64,000 nt of DNA from Nitrosospira sp. Is2 (lineage in GTDB: Bacteria; Pseudomonadota; Gammaproteobacteria; Burkholderiales; Nitrosomonadaceae): positions 124,001-188,000 of the forward strand of contig NZ_CP137134.1 in assembly GCF_033095785.1 (NCBI RefSeq), in the 5' to 3' direction. A model generated the notes under the pieces. It did not search any database. It saw only the letters and a program-made list of their open reading frames with translations, and was not told the origin of the DNA. Positions 44,041 to 53,303 of this stretch are shown here, piece after piece. Positions within the stretch are counted from its first letter, which is position 1. Each line of letters begins with the position of its first letter. Position numbers and translations under genes: made by a program.

Positions 44041-44772
44041 AAATAAAGCCATTTGTATCGCAAACACGAAACACCAATGTTGAGCGCGCCATAGCCGCAT
44101 ATTCCCGAGCTGCCGCATATGCTTCTCTGAATCGCATCCTGGCGAACTCTCCATGTGACAGAAACTCGCACAGGGTTCTCTGCCAATAAGTCAGAACGGG
44201 CTCATTCGCGGGCGCGCATGCTTTGTGTACTCACCTCCTCACGCTCCACCCCGCATTGCTGATCTTGTGGCACTGATGTAGCTTTCTTTACCCGTACAGC
44301 CGCGCCAATATCCAGGGCGATGCAGAGATTCAAGAATCGGGCGTCAAGGCGGTGCCGGGATCCCATAGTTGATTTGCCGAAGTTTTGGCCCGAATGCTTT
44401 TCGAGGCGCTGTTTATTTGAAACGATGAACTGCCTTCGCTCAAAGGTTTTCACCGTCCTTTGCATAACTACGCCAGCCGCTTATTCAGCGGTTCGTCGAT
44501 GATTTCGAATTTTCAGCTATAACTCGTCAGCCGGTTGCGTTTTTTACCTTCCTTTCATTTCCCCTCGCCCTTCACGCCCTTTCTGTCGCGCAAAACTCGT
44601 CGTGTCGGAAAATTTTCGCCGCAAGAGCATCGTCCCTTCATAAGTATTGTAAGCGGTTATCCTTTAACGCTATTTTAAATAGGCATAATAATTGCTTAGT
44701 TATTAATTAGTCATGCAAATACCTGTTTCGAGAATAACGATACAACTTAATCAGATAAGGACGAAGACTTCG
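44041..44772. other. Intergenic region, no gene seen
   Basis: About 730 bases. Short frames on both strands lack start sites. The last 130 bases are AT-rich and are the likely promoter of the PEP-CTERM gene. Confidence 0.4.
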
Positions 44773-45504
44773 ATGGAAAATAAAACGGCTCGGCTTATCG
44801 GCGCCACGATGGTTTTTATATTAAACACCGCTGCAATATCGTCTTCTTCGATAGCGGCTACGACTCTCACTGCTGCAGTAGGCGGGACACCGGTCAGTAC
44901 AGGGCCGTATGTAAATTTTGATGACCTCTCCCCCACCGGCGGTGCAGCGGGTGGAGGCATTACCGTATCTTTTAGCGGGATTGGAGCGGGCGCCATTGCC
45001 CTTCCTCAAGTCGTGGGGAAATACGCTGCGCCCTATATTATGGGAGGGAATGGTGCGCTGTTTGGAAATAATCAGGCGGATGGTCTCGGCGTCAGTCAAT
45101 ATCTGAGCACAGGTATTGGAGAGGTCACCCTGCAGCTGGATCAATACCATAATTATTTTGGCCTGTTGTGGGGCTCCGTAGACGACTATAACAGGCTGTC
45201 GTTTTACGATGGAGCCAACCTGCTTTTCAGTTACACAGGTCTTGATGTGGACCAACTGGCTAATGGAAACCAGGGCGCAGCGGGGACGTTTTATGTAAAT
45301 ATCAACTCGGATACGGCCTTTAACAGGGTAGTAGCCTCGAGTACCAGCTACGGATTCGAATTTGATAATGTCGCCTTAGCTAACAATCTGGCGATACCGG
45401 CGGAGGTGTCAGTAGTCCCGGAACCCCATACTTACATTATGCTTTTGGCAGGGCTTGTTCTGGTCGGCAGGATAGCCGCGCGCAGCAATTCATCAAGCAG
45501 GTAA
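44773..45504 (+). CDS. PEP-CTERM exported protein
   Basis: A 243-aa protein. I choose ATG 44773 because it gives a normal signal peptide (LIGATMVFILNTAAISSSSIAA); the frame opens at 44713 without a ribosome-binding site. The mature part is Gly/Asn/Tyr-rich and beta-like, with repeated aromatic turns (YHNYFGLLWGSVDDYNRLSF). C-terminal sorting signal VPEPHTYIMLLAGLVLVG followed by a basic tail. Likely an exosortase-processed surface protein of unknown role. Confidence 0.85.
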   Translation: MENKTARLIGATMVFILNTAAISSSSIAATTLTAAVGGTPVSTGPYVNFDDLSPTGGAAGGGITVSFSGIGAGAIALPQVVGKYAAPYIMGGNGALFGNNQADGLGVSQYLSTGIGEVTLQLDQYHNYFGLLWGSVDDYNRLSFYDGANLLFSYTGLDVDQLANGNQGAAGTFYVNINSDTAFNRVVASSTSYGFEFDNVALANNLAIPAEVSVVPEPHTYIMLLAGLVLVGRIAARSNSSSR

Positions 45505-45854
45505 ATCAAGGGCCAGACACAGCAATTGATGCAGATTTTTGCCGGTGCCCGCATGGAGGTGGAGGACTCTCCGTGACGGGGCGCATTACTGGCGTGCCTC
45601 CTTGCGGAATGTACTGGCGAGAAAATCGCGCCATACAGTCCTGATGCTCCCACACCGGATATTCCTCTTCGCATGCTCAATACTTGCGCTGCCGGTCAAT
45701 GGACGGGGGCATGCTTCTCTCTGATCAGATCATTCAATAGTTCATAAATCGAGGCGATATCTTATAAAAAAGTAATAAAATTTACGAAAACTTAATGCAT
45801 TCGCAACAAGACGCTAGATACAATGAATCCCCTCGTTATCAAATGGGTTATCCT
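45505..45854. other. Intergenic region upstream of small-family copy 7
   Basis: About 350 bases. The last 100 bases are AT-rich (TTATAAAAAAGTAATAAAATTTACG), the likely promoter. Confidence 0.4.
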
Positions 45855-46082
45855 ATGTGCCGGTTTGTTCCCTACATTCGAACCGCAGAAGGCTACATGG
45901 AGAGGGTTTCATTCGCCATTTATAACTCCCCCGATGAAGTTTTGTATCCGTATATATATGAAGAGCTTCTCGTGGGCTGGCCGGAGCACAAGGTATTCTG
46001 GGCTGCTAAATCGGGGCCTTGCGTCGGTGTGGCTCCCGTTTCCTCCTACACGCTGACTACAGCTCCACGTAGTGCGGCGTAG
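45855..46082 (+). CDS. GWPE-motif small protein, copy 7
   Basis: A copy of the small family, about 75 aa from ATG 45855, chosen because it aligns with the starts of the other copies; the frame opens at 45795. It reads MCRFVPYIRTAEGYMERVSF, then PYIYEELLVGWPEHKVFW and GPCVGVAPVSSY. Closest to copy 1 (shared VPYIRTAEG and YNSPDE). Single gene. Confidence 0.78.
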   Translation: MCRFVPYIRTAEGYMERVSFAIYNSPDEVLYPYIYEELLVGWPEHKVFWAAKSGPCVGVAPVSSYTLTTAPRSAA

Positions 46083-46468
46083 CATGTACAGTTTGCCGGC
46101 CGTACTCTCCCGAGTCCTCAACCTTCCAAAGAACTCAGCATGATTGTTTCGCATGACAAGCGTGTCGAAGCAATGGAAACAGCGTTAGAGCAATAGAATT
46201 TCTGGCAACGCGCCCCTCATCTTTGAAGAAGCAATAAAGATGGCAGGCGGGATAAATTGAAGTTCCAAATGGACTTGCCCCATGGGCTTTACATGCCGCG
46301 TATGCGTTGAATAGCTCGTGCCCTCACGCTCCCCCTATTTCCAATGCGATGGGAGGTTACAGCGCGAAACTATCCATGGCAAAACGTGTGTTATCGTACT
46401 GAAAATATTTCGTTGCGCCCGCAACATACACGCTTCAAACCCCTGAAAATAATCGAAAAACGGGCGGT
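46083..46468. other. Intergenic region upstream of the NRAMP gene
   Basis: About 390 bases, no gene seen. It should hold the NRAMP promoter; no Mn- or Fe-type operator could be recognised with confidence. Confidence 0.4.
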
Positions 46469-47749
46469 GTGGACGAAGAAGAAAAAAGCGCTTTGCTAAA
46501 AACTCCCTTTTGGAAAAAACTGGGTCCCGGACTCATTACTGGTGCCGCGGATGATGATCCGAGCGGCATTGCAACATATTCGCAAGTAGGGGCAGGCTTT
46601 GGCTATGCGATGTTGTGGACCACATTTTTTACATTCCCCCTGATGGTGGGTATCCAGGTGGTCAGCGCCCGCATTGGACGGGTAACCGGTTACGGTCTTG
46701 CTGCCAATATTAGAACACATTACCCCCCGTGGCTGCTTCGAGGCATTATTTCGCTACTCCTGGTTGCCAACACTATCAATATCGCAGCCGATATTGGGGC
46801 AATGGCCGCTGCGCTTAAATTGCTCATCGGTGGATCACCGCATCTATATGCGGTCGTATTTGGTGTTCTCTCGCTGGTACTGCAGGTCTTTATTCCCTTT
46901 CCGCGATATGCACCGATTTTAAAGATGCTGACGCTATCCCTTTTCGCCTATGTTGCGACAGTGTTTATCGTACAAGTGCCGTGGGGTGAGGTACTCAGGC
47001 ACACTGTCATGCCATCCATATCATTTAAAACCGAGTATGTAGTAGCAGTCGTTGCCGTCTTCGGCACCACCATCAGTCCATATCTTTTTTTTTGGCAAGC
47101 TTCTCAGGAAGTCGAGGAACAACGTGCTGTAGACGGTGACGAGCCGCTAAAAGAAGCCCCGCAACAAGCAAGCGCTCACCTGCGGCGGATCAAAATTGAT
47201 ACGTATATCGGCATGGGTTTTTCCAACCTGATTGCTTTTTTTATCATGCTGACCGCCACCGTGACCCTGCACCTGCACGGCATTACCGACATTCAAAGCT
47301 CTGAGCAGGCTGCGGAAGCGTTGCGCCCAATAGCCGGGGAATATGCATTCTTGCTGTTCTCGGCAGGGATCATAGGCACCGGGATGCTTGCCGTTCCGGT
47401 TCTGGCAGGATCGGCTGCCTATGCCGTGGCGGAATCTTTCAGATGGAATATTGGCCTGGGTCGCGCACCTCTGGACGCCCAGGGTTTCTACCTGATCTTG
47501 ATCGTTGCCACGCTATTGGGCGTCGCCCTCAACTTTACCTCTATAGATCCTATTAAAGCTCTTTTTTGGAGCGCTGTCATCAACGGCGTAATAGCCGTTC
47601 CAATTATGGCAGTCATGATGCTTCTAGCCGCAAGACCTGACGTGATGGGACAGTTTGTTGTCAGCACCCGTCTTCGGGTACTCGGCTGGATCGCAACGTG
47701 TGTAATGGCACTTGCCGTGGTTGGGATGGGAATAACTTCGCTACTATAA
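46469..47749 (+). CDS. NRAMP-family divalent-metal transporter
   Basis: A 426-aa inner-membrane protein with about 11 helices. It starts at GTG 46469 and has the NRAMP entry motif DDDPSGIATYSQVGAGFG, with Asp and Asn-type ion-binding positions at the first unwound helix, and later TTISPYLFFWQASQEV. Members take up Mn2+, Fe2+ or related ions with protons. This subclass lacks the classic MPH motif of MntH, so the metal is uncertain. A broken copy of its 3' end lies at 52.95-53.13 kb. Confidence 0.88.
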   Translation: MDEEEKSALLKTPFWKKLGPGLITGAADDDPSGIATYSQVGAGFGYAMLWTTFFTFPLMVGIQVVSARIGRVTGYGLAANIRTHYPPWLLRGIISLLLVANTINIAADIGAMAAALKLLIGGSPHLYAVVFGVLSLVLQVFIPFPRYAPILKMLTLSLFAYVATVFIVQVPWGEVLRHTVMPSISFKTEYVVAVVAVFGTTISPYLFFWQASQEVEEQRAVDGDEPLKEAPQQASAHLRRIKIDTYIGMGFSNLIAFFIMLTATVTLHLHGITDIQSSEQAAEALRPIAGEYAFLLFSAGIIGTGMLAVPVLAGSAAYAVAESFRWNIGLGRAPLDAQGFYLILIVATLLGVALNFTSIDPIKALFWSAVINGVIAVPIMAVMMLLAARPDVMGQFVVSTRLRVLGWIATCVMALAVVGMGITSLL

Positions 47750-48203
47750 AAGTCTTCGTTAAGGCCGGCGGCGGATCCCGGCGGCTAAAGGAACTTGCAA
47801 TGGTCGAAAGGAATAAGAAAGCCAAGCAAGCCCGGTCCTCTGAACAGGCAACCTGTTTACCGCGGGGACAACAAATGATGAGCGGTTAGCGGACGTTACT
47901 GCGTGCAGCGATTATCTTGTGGACAACGGCCTCACTTCGGGATGGGGTGCCAAGTGTTACATCTGGCCGCAAGGCAAATATGCGAGGACCGTAACGGACT
48001 TATCGTTCCTCGAGGTGATGCTTGATAACGACGTTAGCGTGGGACGTACCGCAGACGGCCCCAATCCGAGCTATCACATGCAGAAAAATAACGCCCTCAG
48101 CATGAGGACTCTACAGCTTCGTTGCGGTCCAATCATTTGGCATACATGCGCCAGTGTTCACACCGAGACGCCGTTGGCCGCATCAGCCGAAGCGAGGTGT
48201 ACC
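47750..48203. other. Intergenic region, no gene seen
   Basis: About 450 bases. Plus-strand frames (47919-48212) have no start site or family likeness. Confidence 0.4.
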
Positions 48204-48722
48204 TCACTGTAACGGAATTAAGTGTCCAATGAGAGTTACGATCAAACTGGTATGACCGATACCATCATCGCTAGTGTCGGGAACATACATCCGCGCAGAA
48301 GGAGTTTGCCCAGCTTCGTAGTAAAAGGTGGTTTGAGCATTCAAATTACTGGCAGCTCTGTAAGGCTTCGTCACAAATAGTGTCCCGTTACCTCCCTCCA
48401 GAATGATCACGGATATTGCGGGACTTAACTGGGCAGAAACATGCGTAATAACCAACCGCTGTCCCTGTGGTACTTCCGGATAACGTAAAGTGCATTGAGG
48501 CGCACAGGTTGCGGAATCGGCAATAGTTTGCTCGACCTGGTACGGAGTCACGCCAATATTCACTGCACCGTGAACGTTAACTGGGTTTGTTTTCTCATTG
48601 GCCACAGGTACATTCGGTGCTGACTGTGCGAATGCGTTCGTTCCTAATAACCAAAAAGCTTGGATTGAGAGTATGCCCACTACAATACCCACTCTCTTTG
48701 CAGCTACTTGCAGGATTTTCAC
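48204..48722 (-). CDS. Exported hypothetical protein
   Basis: About 172 aa. GTG 48722 is preceded by GAGG. A signal peptide (VGIVVGILSIQAFWLLGTNAFA) precedes a beta-rich mature part with two Cys (ATCAPQCTLRYPEV) and a repeated strand pattern. No known domain is recognised. Single gene facing leftward. Confidence 0.7.
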   Translation of the reverse strand: MKILQVAAKRVGIVVGILSIQAFWLLGTNAFAQSAPNVPVANEKTNPVNVHGAVNIGVTPYQVEQTIADSATCAPQCTLRYPEVPQGQRLVITHVSAQLSPAISVIILEGGNGTLFVTKPYRAASNLNAQTTFYYEAGQTPSARMYVPDTSDDGIGHTSLIVTLIGHLIPLQ

Positions 48723-49547
48723 AATCACCTCGTTTGTTCAGAATCCTTCCAGCGTAAGTGTGGAAGCCGAAACTGTCTTATTATAAATACAGGAGGAATA
48801 GTTAAGGTTTATAACATGTAATCGGTTTTCAGTCCCGCCATAATTCCGGTGCGCTGAAACTCTTGTTCGAGCTTAACGGATCAATACGAGCGAGTCTATC
48901 GGCTTCGTTCCGGTCCGTCGTTTTAACGCTGAAAATCATCCGAGATGAAGGAGGCCGTCCCTGGACCCAAGTCGGTAAACTTATAACTAGCAGCACTTGT
49001 CTGCCCACATATAAGAAGTATGGCAATCGCCATAACGGAAATACCAAAAAAGACTAACCGAGGGCACGCCCATATTGCCCGCTACATAATGTCGCTTATG
49101 GAACAGCCAAACAGACGACCACGATAAGCAGGGGAGTAAATCAATAGCAATAGTCCGAATGGGTTATGTCCCGGAAGAACGAACCCCGTCCGTCATAAGC
49201 TAAAAGGTTTGCTATTGCTGTAGATCGAATAGCTACAGAGAAGAAACAACGTTCCTCGCCCTCGCCTCTCTCTTCTTCATCGCCTTCCTAGCATTCATTC
49301 GATCACCCCACAAGCGGCGATCCAGATCTTCCTTACGCTCATTTGGGCTGTCATGGGCTTGACATCCGTCTGGACGCTAGTCAAGGAACTGCTGATTTAA
49401 ACCCCTTGGGGCGAAGATTGGCAACCAATAGAAATACCCCCACTAGTACTCTGGTGTACCTCAGGACAATAGGCGATATTGCTGAGTTATATACAATCGG
49501 TAGAAACGGATGCGAAAGCGCCTAAATGTCCATAACGGGGAGAATAA
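48723..49547. other. Accessory intergenic region
   Basis: About 820 bases with the second integrase remnant and no intact gene seen. Confidence 0.4.
48829..49047 (-). pseudogene. Tyrosine-recombinase N-terminal remnant 2
   Basis: On the minus strand FSVKTTDRNEADRLARID is the DUF6538-type integrase start (kTkdr-EAerlAri). The continuation KLEQEFQRTGIMAGL lies in another frame, so there is a frameshift after LARID. A related remnant is at 43.1 kb. Confidence 0.5.
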
Positions 49548-49874
49548 GTGTCAGAGCGCTTTGAGTTATATCGCTTTTCTTTATTATCAAATGTCAATGG
49601 TGATCCGTTTGAACTGGGGAAGACAAGGCAAATCCCGGGCATTGATGAGGCAGCGTTCCTTCCCGACATGAGGCCTGAAGTCGGCACCGGCTTGTCCCGC
49701 GCCTCTTGTCCCGGCGCCAACCACTTTCTTCCTCTGGCCGCTCTGCTACCGGTTCAGGTTTGGGCGGTGCGCGGTACTCGGATACAAAAAAACGCCAAAA
49801 TCGCCGGCTTCTTCCTTGGCTCCCAAGAGCGCGGCCTTCCCCTTCCCCGTTCTCTCGAGCGAACAGACTGCTGA
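49548..49874 (+). CDS. Uncertain small protein
   Basis: A 108-codon frame with GTG start behind GGGGAGAA. It reads MSERFELYRFSLLSNVNG at the start, which looks protein-like, but the second half is Arg/Pro/Leu-rich and could be out of frame. It may be the N-terminal part of a longer, now truncated protein. No family assigned. Confidence 0.3.
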   Translation: MSERFELYRFSLLSNVNGDPFELGKTRQIPGIDEAAFLPDMRPEVGTGLSRASCPGANHFLPLAALLPVQVWAVRGTRIQKNAKIAGFFLGSQERGLPLPRSLERTDC

Positions 49875-50058
49875 ACTCGTCACGTCTTCACTCGTATCGC
49901 ATTCCTGAGGGCGAATCTTAATATGAGCCGTCATTCCATCGTTCGGGTATTTCATGAATAAGAGGAGGTGTTCCCATATGTGATCAATTCTCTACTGCTA
50001 GTACAGCTACAGGAGCAATTTACTATTTTTTACAATGTTTAAAAAAGAAGAGACAACA

Positions 50059-50571
50059 ATGAATAACACGGTATTGAAAACAATCACAATCTTTATTGCT
50101 TCAACTGTACTTGCTGGCTGTGCGACGATTATGGGACAAAGCGCCCCAGAAGCTTTAAATGTTCGAAGCGCTCCAGATCAGGCAAATATTGTTATTATCG
50201 ACGAAACCGGTACCAAAATCTTTGAAGGCAAAACTCCTACGTCTTTACCACTTGAGAAAAAGAAGGCCTTTTTCAGTGGCAAAAAATATACCGTAACCAT
50301 TAATAAAGATGGTCATGCTGAGAGAGCCGTTACCGTAGATACAAAGGTAAACGGCTGGTATGTCGCCAACATATTATTTGGAGGCGTTATTGGTTTACTC
50401 ATTGTTGATCCGGCAACTGGCGCCATGTGGACGCTGGAAACCAAGGAAATAAACGTAACATTAGAAGCATCAAAACAAAGTGCGGTAACTGAGCCGGATA
50501 AGGTACGTGTTGTTCTTTTGAAGGATGTCCCATTATCTTTCCGTGACAAAATGGTCTTGGTCTCTCAGTAG
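50059..50571 (+). CDS. Lipoprotein with PEGA-like domain
   Basis: A 170-aa lipoprotein. ATG 50059 follows AAGAGACAACA. Lipobox LAGC (signal peptide ITIFIASTVLAGC). The mature part resembles PEGA-type surface domains (NVRSAPDQANIVIIDETG, TPTSLPLEKKKAFFSG) and has one later hydrophobic stretch (VANILFGGVIGLLIVDPATG). Its base composition is visibly more AT-rich than neighbouring genes, suggesting recent arrival. Function unknown. Confidence 0.8.
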   Translation: MNNTVLKTITIFIASTVLAGCATIMGQSAPEALNVRSAPDQANIVIIDETGTKIFEGKTPTSLPLEKKKAFFSGKKYTVTINKDGHAERAVTVDTKVNGWYVANILFGGVIGLLIVDPATGAMWTLETKEINVTLEASKQSAVTEPDKVRVVLLKDVPLSFRDKMVLVSQ

Positions 50572-50648
50572 ACTGAAACCTTAGTTGTATAGCAAATGCA
50601 AGACGCCGACGGGCACCCAGGTCACGCCCGCCGGTCCTAAAGCAACTC

Positions 50649-50942
50649 TCACCGGGCCGCTTCATGCTTAACGCTCACTCTATTGCCGCCATATTCGGAA
50701 TTATCCTGGCCTGCCGGAGGATATTCGCAGCCCCAGGATCTGCCTTCTCCATCGCCCTGGCTTGCAGGACCCACTTGTTCTCCGTCGACCGAACGCTCGC
50801 GCTTGCCATCCATCCGTTCCCTGTCGTGGTCTTTGGCATTGGAGAGGTCTTTATCGCCCTGCTTGGCAGCAGCACGCCGCTTGATGAGGACTTCAACGAG
50901 GGGGCGCGCGCCGTCGAGCTCGAAGTGATTCCGGGATAGCAT
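50649..50942 (-). CDS. Charged hypothetical protein
   Basis: A 97-aa frame with start MLSRNHFELDGARPLVEVLI followed by a basic stretch (KRRAAAKQGDKDLSNAKDHD) and a Gly/Gln-rich end. It lies just downstream of the gene at 50969-51244, and the two may form a small operon. The same frame stays open far upstream, which lowers confidence in the start. No family known. Confidence 0.4.
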   Translation of the reverse strand: MLSRNHFELDGARPLVEVLIKRRAAAKQGDKDLSNAKDHDRERMDGKRERSVDGEQVGPASQGDGEGRSWGCEYPPAGQDNSEYGGNRVSVKHEAAR

Positions 50943-50968
50943 TTCTGCTTTGGTGACAGGGATGCCCT

Positions 50969-51244
50969 CTACAAGTTTGGCGGCTCGAGACTGTAGCCGG
51001 ACATTATGACCACCTCCACTGGGGAGAAATAATCCATGTCCGCTGTTCTGGCCAATATCTCCTCCATCTGGGAGAGTTGGCGCTGAAACTCGTCCTCGTA
51101 TATCCGCTGGGTCAGCAGTTTCGAGACTCTCTCCGGCCATCCCAGCATCCACCAGTTGGCGATCGCCACCCCAAGATTTCCTGCGCCCCATATCGTTTTC
51201 AGAACTGGGTCTGGATATACGCTCGCGTCGTAAAGTGGTTCCAT
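50969..51244 (-). CDS. Hypothetical protein
   Basis: A 91-aa protein with good amino-acid character (TIWGAGNLGVAIANWWMLGW, LTQRIYEDEFQRQLSQMEEI). Its GWPE is chance and not the small-family block. It lies in another frame than the long 276-codon frame that covers the region; I prefer this one because of its composition. No family assigned. Confidence 0.5.
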   Translation of the reverse strand: MEPLYDASVYPDPVLKTIWGAGNLGVAIANWWMLGWPERVSKLLTQRIYEDEFQRQLSQMEEILARTADMDYFSPVEVVIMSGYSLEPPNL

Positions 51245-51562
51245 TTTCAGTAATCCGATTTGTTAAAGGCGGTGCGGTATCAATTGCTGACCCTTCTCCT
51301 ATTAGACGATTATGATTCTCATTCTCAATAAAAAAAGATTGCTGAGATGATGGAATTCCTGGAGAAGATATTATCGGCTCTGGTCCCGCCGCCTCACGCT
51401 CCACCATCGCATCCTGGACCGGCCCGGCTTCAACGGATCCATCGCGGCCCGCGGCCGTGGCTGCGCTCTGCAAAACCATGGATTTTTCATGGGTAGCCGT
51501 CCTGAATCAAGGTCCCGTTTGCGTCCCGGGCGATGACGACCGGACCACCTGTTGCCGGTTTC
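51245..51562. other. Upstream part of the long open frame, no gene called
   Basis: The long minus-strand frame (up to 51479) begins MVLQSAATAAGRDGSVEAG here. It may be a separate small protein or non-coding. Not resolved. Confidence 0.3.
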
Positions 51563-51766
51563 TCATCGATTCCATACGCCAACGCGATTCCAATCTGACC
51601 ATTGAGAGCGGCCTGCGACTTGCATCGTTACGATAAAGAGCTTCCCCGGCCCGGGACCCCGGCAGAGCGTACGCCTTACAATGCAGCCGGCAGAGGTTCG
51701 CCAGCGGTGAGCAATACGCCCGGGCTCATCGTCGTCCAGTTGCCCATCAAACTCAGTGACTGCCAT
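51563..51766 (-). CDS. Small protein upstream of WYL copy 1
   Basis: A 67-codon frame starting MAVTEFDGQLDDDEPG with AAGGGA before the ATG. A related, frameshifted start (EFDGQWYEDESGYVAF) lies at the same place next to the second WYL gene. The downstream two thirds are Arg/Gly-rich and may be degenerate. Function unknown. Confidence 0.4.
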   Translation of the reverse strand: MAVTEFDGQLDDDEPGRIAHRWRTSAGCIVRRTLCRGPGPGKLFIVTMQVAGRSQWSDWNRVGVWNR

Positions 51767-51783
51767 GCGCTTCCCTTAAAATG

Positions 51784-51808
51784 AAAAAGCCGCCAAAAGG
51801 CGGGCTTT
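51784..51808 (-). terminator. Hairpin with T run, minus strand
   Basis: On the minus strand AAAGCCCGCC-ttttGGCGGCTTTTT forms a stem-loop followed by T. An equivalent (CCGCC-tttt-GGCGG, T6) lies at 54395-54416 before the second WYL gene. Confidence 0.6.
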
Positions 51809-51902
51809 ATGTCAGCCTAGATCAGATCGCTACCGCGTCAACCGTTATTTTTTTCTCCATTATTGCGTTAACATTCATTCCCAACGTTCAACTGGAATGA
51901 AC

Positions 51903-52268
51903 ATGTTTGAGCCGCCAAGACCAGAAAAGGACGCAGACCCAGCATTACGTAGAACAGACCTGGAAATCGCCTTATGCCAGGCCATCCGCAGCAAAAAGAG
52001 AGTTCGCCTCCACTACAGAAACGAAACCCGCTTTCGAACGTTTGAACCTTACACTGTGTACTGTGTGCAAAGCGGGGAGATACTGGTTCACGGGATGCAG
52101 ACCAAAGATGATTCAAACCGGACGGAAGGGAAGAACCTCCGCAATTTCCAGGTTGGGCTGCTTAACTCGGTTATCCTTATCCAGGAAGCCTTTGAGTATC
52201 ATGGAGCATTCGCTTCCTTCCAGCCCAAATTCGGCATGAAGGTTATTTGCACCGTTGACCGCCTCTAA
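51903..52268 (+). CDS. Single WYL-domain protein, copy 1
   Basis: About 121 aa consisting of one WYL-type domain: RVRLHYRNETRFRTFEPYTVY, then a turn with GEILVHGMQTKDD and FQVGLLNSVILIQEAF. WYL domains bind ligands, often nucleotides or nucleic acid, in regulators of phage defence and mobile elements; here no HTH or other domain is attached. ATG 51903 is the start shared with copy 2. Its 3' half overlaps a minus-strand gene by about 156 bases. About half the residues match the copy at 54.5 kb. Confidence 0.75.
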   Translation: MFEPPRPEKDADPALRRTDLEIALCQAIRSKKRVRLHYRNETRFRTFEPYTVYCVQSGEILVHGMQTKDDSNRTEGKNLRNFQVGLLNSVILIQEAFEYHGAFASFQPKFGMKVICTVDRL

Positions 52269-52409
52269 ATATGCAAGGAGCTGGTTCAGATGCATACTGG
52301 CCATCTCACATGCCAATTCGGGATCATGCCCCAAGGTTTCAAAGCAGCCGAGCGCAGCCCGAACATCGAAAACGATCTGGTCAATTGACGGCACGATTTT
52401 TACAATCAT
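52113..52409 (-). CDS. Small protein overlapping WYL copy 1 tail-to-tail
   Basis: A 98-aa frame with a perfect CGGAGG six bases before ATG 52409. It starts MIVKIVPSIDQIVFDVRAAL and contains LNQLLAYLEAVNGANN. The stretch beyond the WYL stop keeps the pattern L-L-x-Y-L-x-A-V-N in the antisense of the second WYL locus (LLEYLNAVNDADHI). This suggests a real, conserved overlapping gene. It follows the phage-like frame at 52420 by ten bases. Confidence 0.5.
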   Translation of the reverse strand: MIVKIVPSIDQIVFDVRAALGCFETLGHDPELACEMASMHLNQLLAYLEAVNGANNLHAEFGLEGSECSMILKGFLDKDNRVKQPNLEIAEVLPFRPV

Positions 52410-52419
52410 TCGACCTCCG

Positions 52420-52596
52420 TTATTCCGCGATAAAGCTGACGATGTTCTCGACGAGCGGGTCTTGCTTGATCGCCCTTTCTTTTTCCCAAGCGAGTTGGTC
52501 CTTTGCAATATCCCGTATTGAGGCTGCAATATCGGCATCCTGTTTAGCTGCTTCTCCGATTAACGGGTCAGCCTTTGGGATTTTTGGCGCACACAT
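52420..52596 (-). CDS. Phage-virion-like small protein
   Basis: A 58-codon frame, MCAPKIPKADPLIGEAAKQD then a helical charged part. The APKIPKADP...IGEAAKQ start is typical of small phage structural or DNA-transfer proteins. The following gene starts ten bases after its stop. Probably the leftover of a prophage module. Confidence 0.4.
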   Translation of the reverse strand: MCAPKIPKADPLIGEAAKQDADIAASIRDIAKDQLAWEKERAIKQDPLVENIVSFIAE

Positions 52597-52921
52597 AATA
52601 TGTGGATTCCTCTGGATATGAGTCGACACGACGCCAGATTCATGTTGTTTCACTAAACCAATGATGGTATGACCAACCCCGTGGTTCATCGGCAATCTCT
52701 TGATTGGTTCTGCGATCTGCGTATATCTTCCTGACTTGAGCATCGTTCAGCTTTGCGCTCCACTTTTCCGCACCCCTTATCGTCTCCGGATGTATTGATC
52801 CCATCTGAGTTTTCCATAAATACTTAGACGATCCAGAACGGCCGCTCCCCACAACTCGCGCAGGCCCGATCGTGCCACCGCGCAGCGCCACGGATAATGG
52901 TTCTGACACATTCCCCGACAT
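52597..52921 (-). pseudogene. Frameshifted HTH-type phage gene
   Basis: From 52921 leftward one frame gives KWSAKLNDAQVRKIYADRRT and NQEIADE, the first helix of a helix-turn-helix seen at the ends of HNH or integrase-like proteins; the recognition helix GVGHTIIGLVKQHESG continues in another frame. The frameshift falls near 52700. Confidence 0.55.
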
Positions 52922-52947
52922 TCAGTACGTTGCCCCATCCGATGACG

Positions 52948-53130
52948 CCACAATTCCCATTATGGCAGTCATGTTGCTCTTAGCTGCAAGACCAGATGTA
53001 AAGCGGCAACTTGTTGTCAGCCACCCGTTCGGATACTCGGCTGCATCGCAACGGCTGTAATAGCGCTTGCGATAGGGGGATGGGATAACTTCGCTACTGT
53101 AAAAGTATCCATCAAAGCCGCTGGCCCACT
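52948..53130 (+). pseudogene. NRAMP 3'-end fragment
   Basis: Closely matches the last 150-180 bases of the NRAMP gene and its tail (PIMAVM-LLAARPDV; then GGGATGGGATAACTTCGCTACT), with small insertions and deletions that break the frame. It is a decayed duplicate of the 3' end, 5 kb away from the intact gene. Confidence 0.85.
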
Positions 53131-53303
53131 CTGATCTGCTTTGTTGGGAGAGTAGCGCAGCGTGCCGCTCGTTAAGTTCTGCGAAGGTCTAGAAATACGG
53201 GATTTTGTCCCGCGAACGAGGATGAACAGAGTTGCCGGCAGCACTGGAAAAGCCCGGTCCGGTTAACCGCGCAAGTAATGCTTCGTTCGAGTTCATGCGC
53301 GAG

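Noticed and set aside
50969..51244. Additional GWPE-family member
   Set aside because: GWPE occurs by chance; no KVFW, HEE or GIAP block and the surrounding sequence differs.
50649..51479. 276-codon minus-strand frame as one gene
   Set aside because: The central part is better explained by the other-frame gene at 50969-51244; only the last 97 codons are kept as a possible gene.
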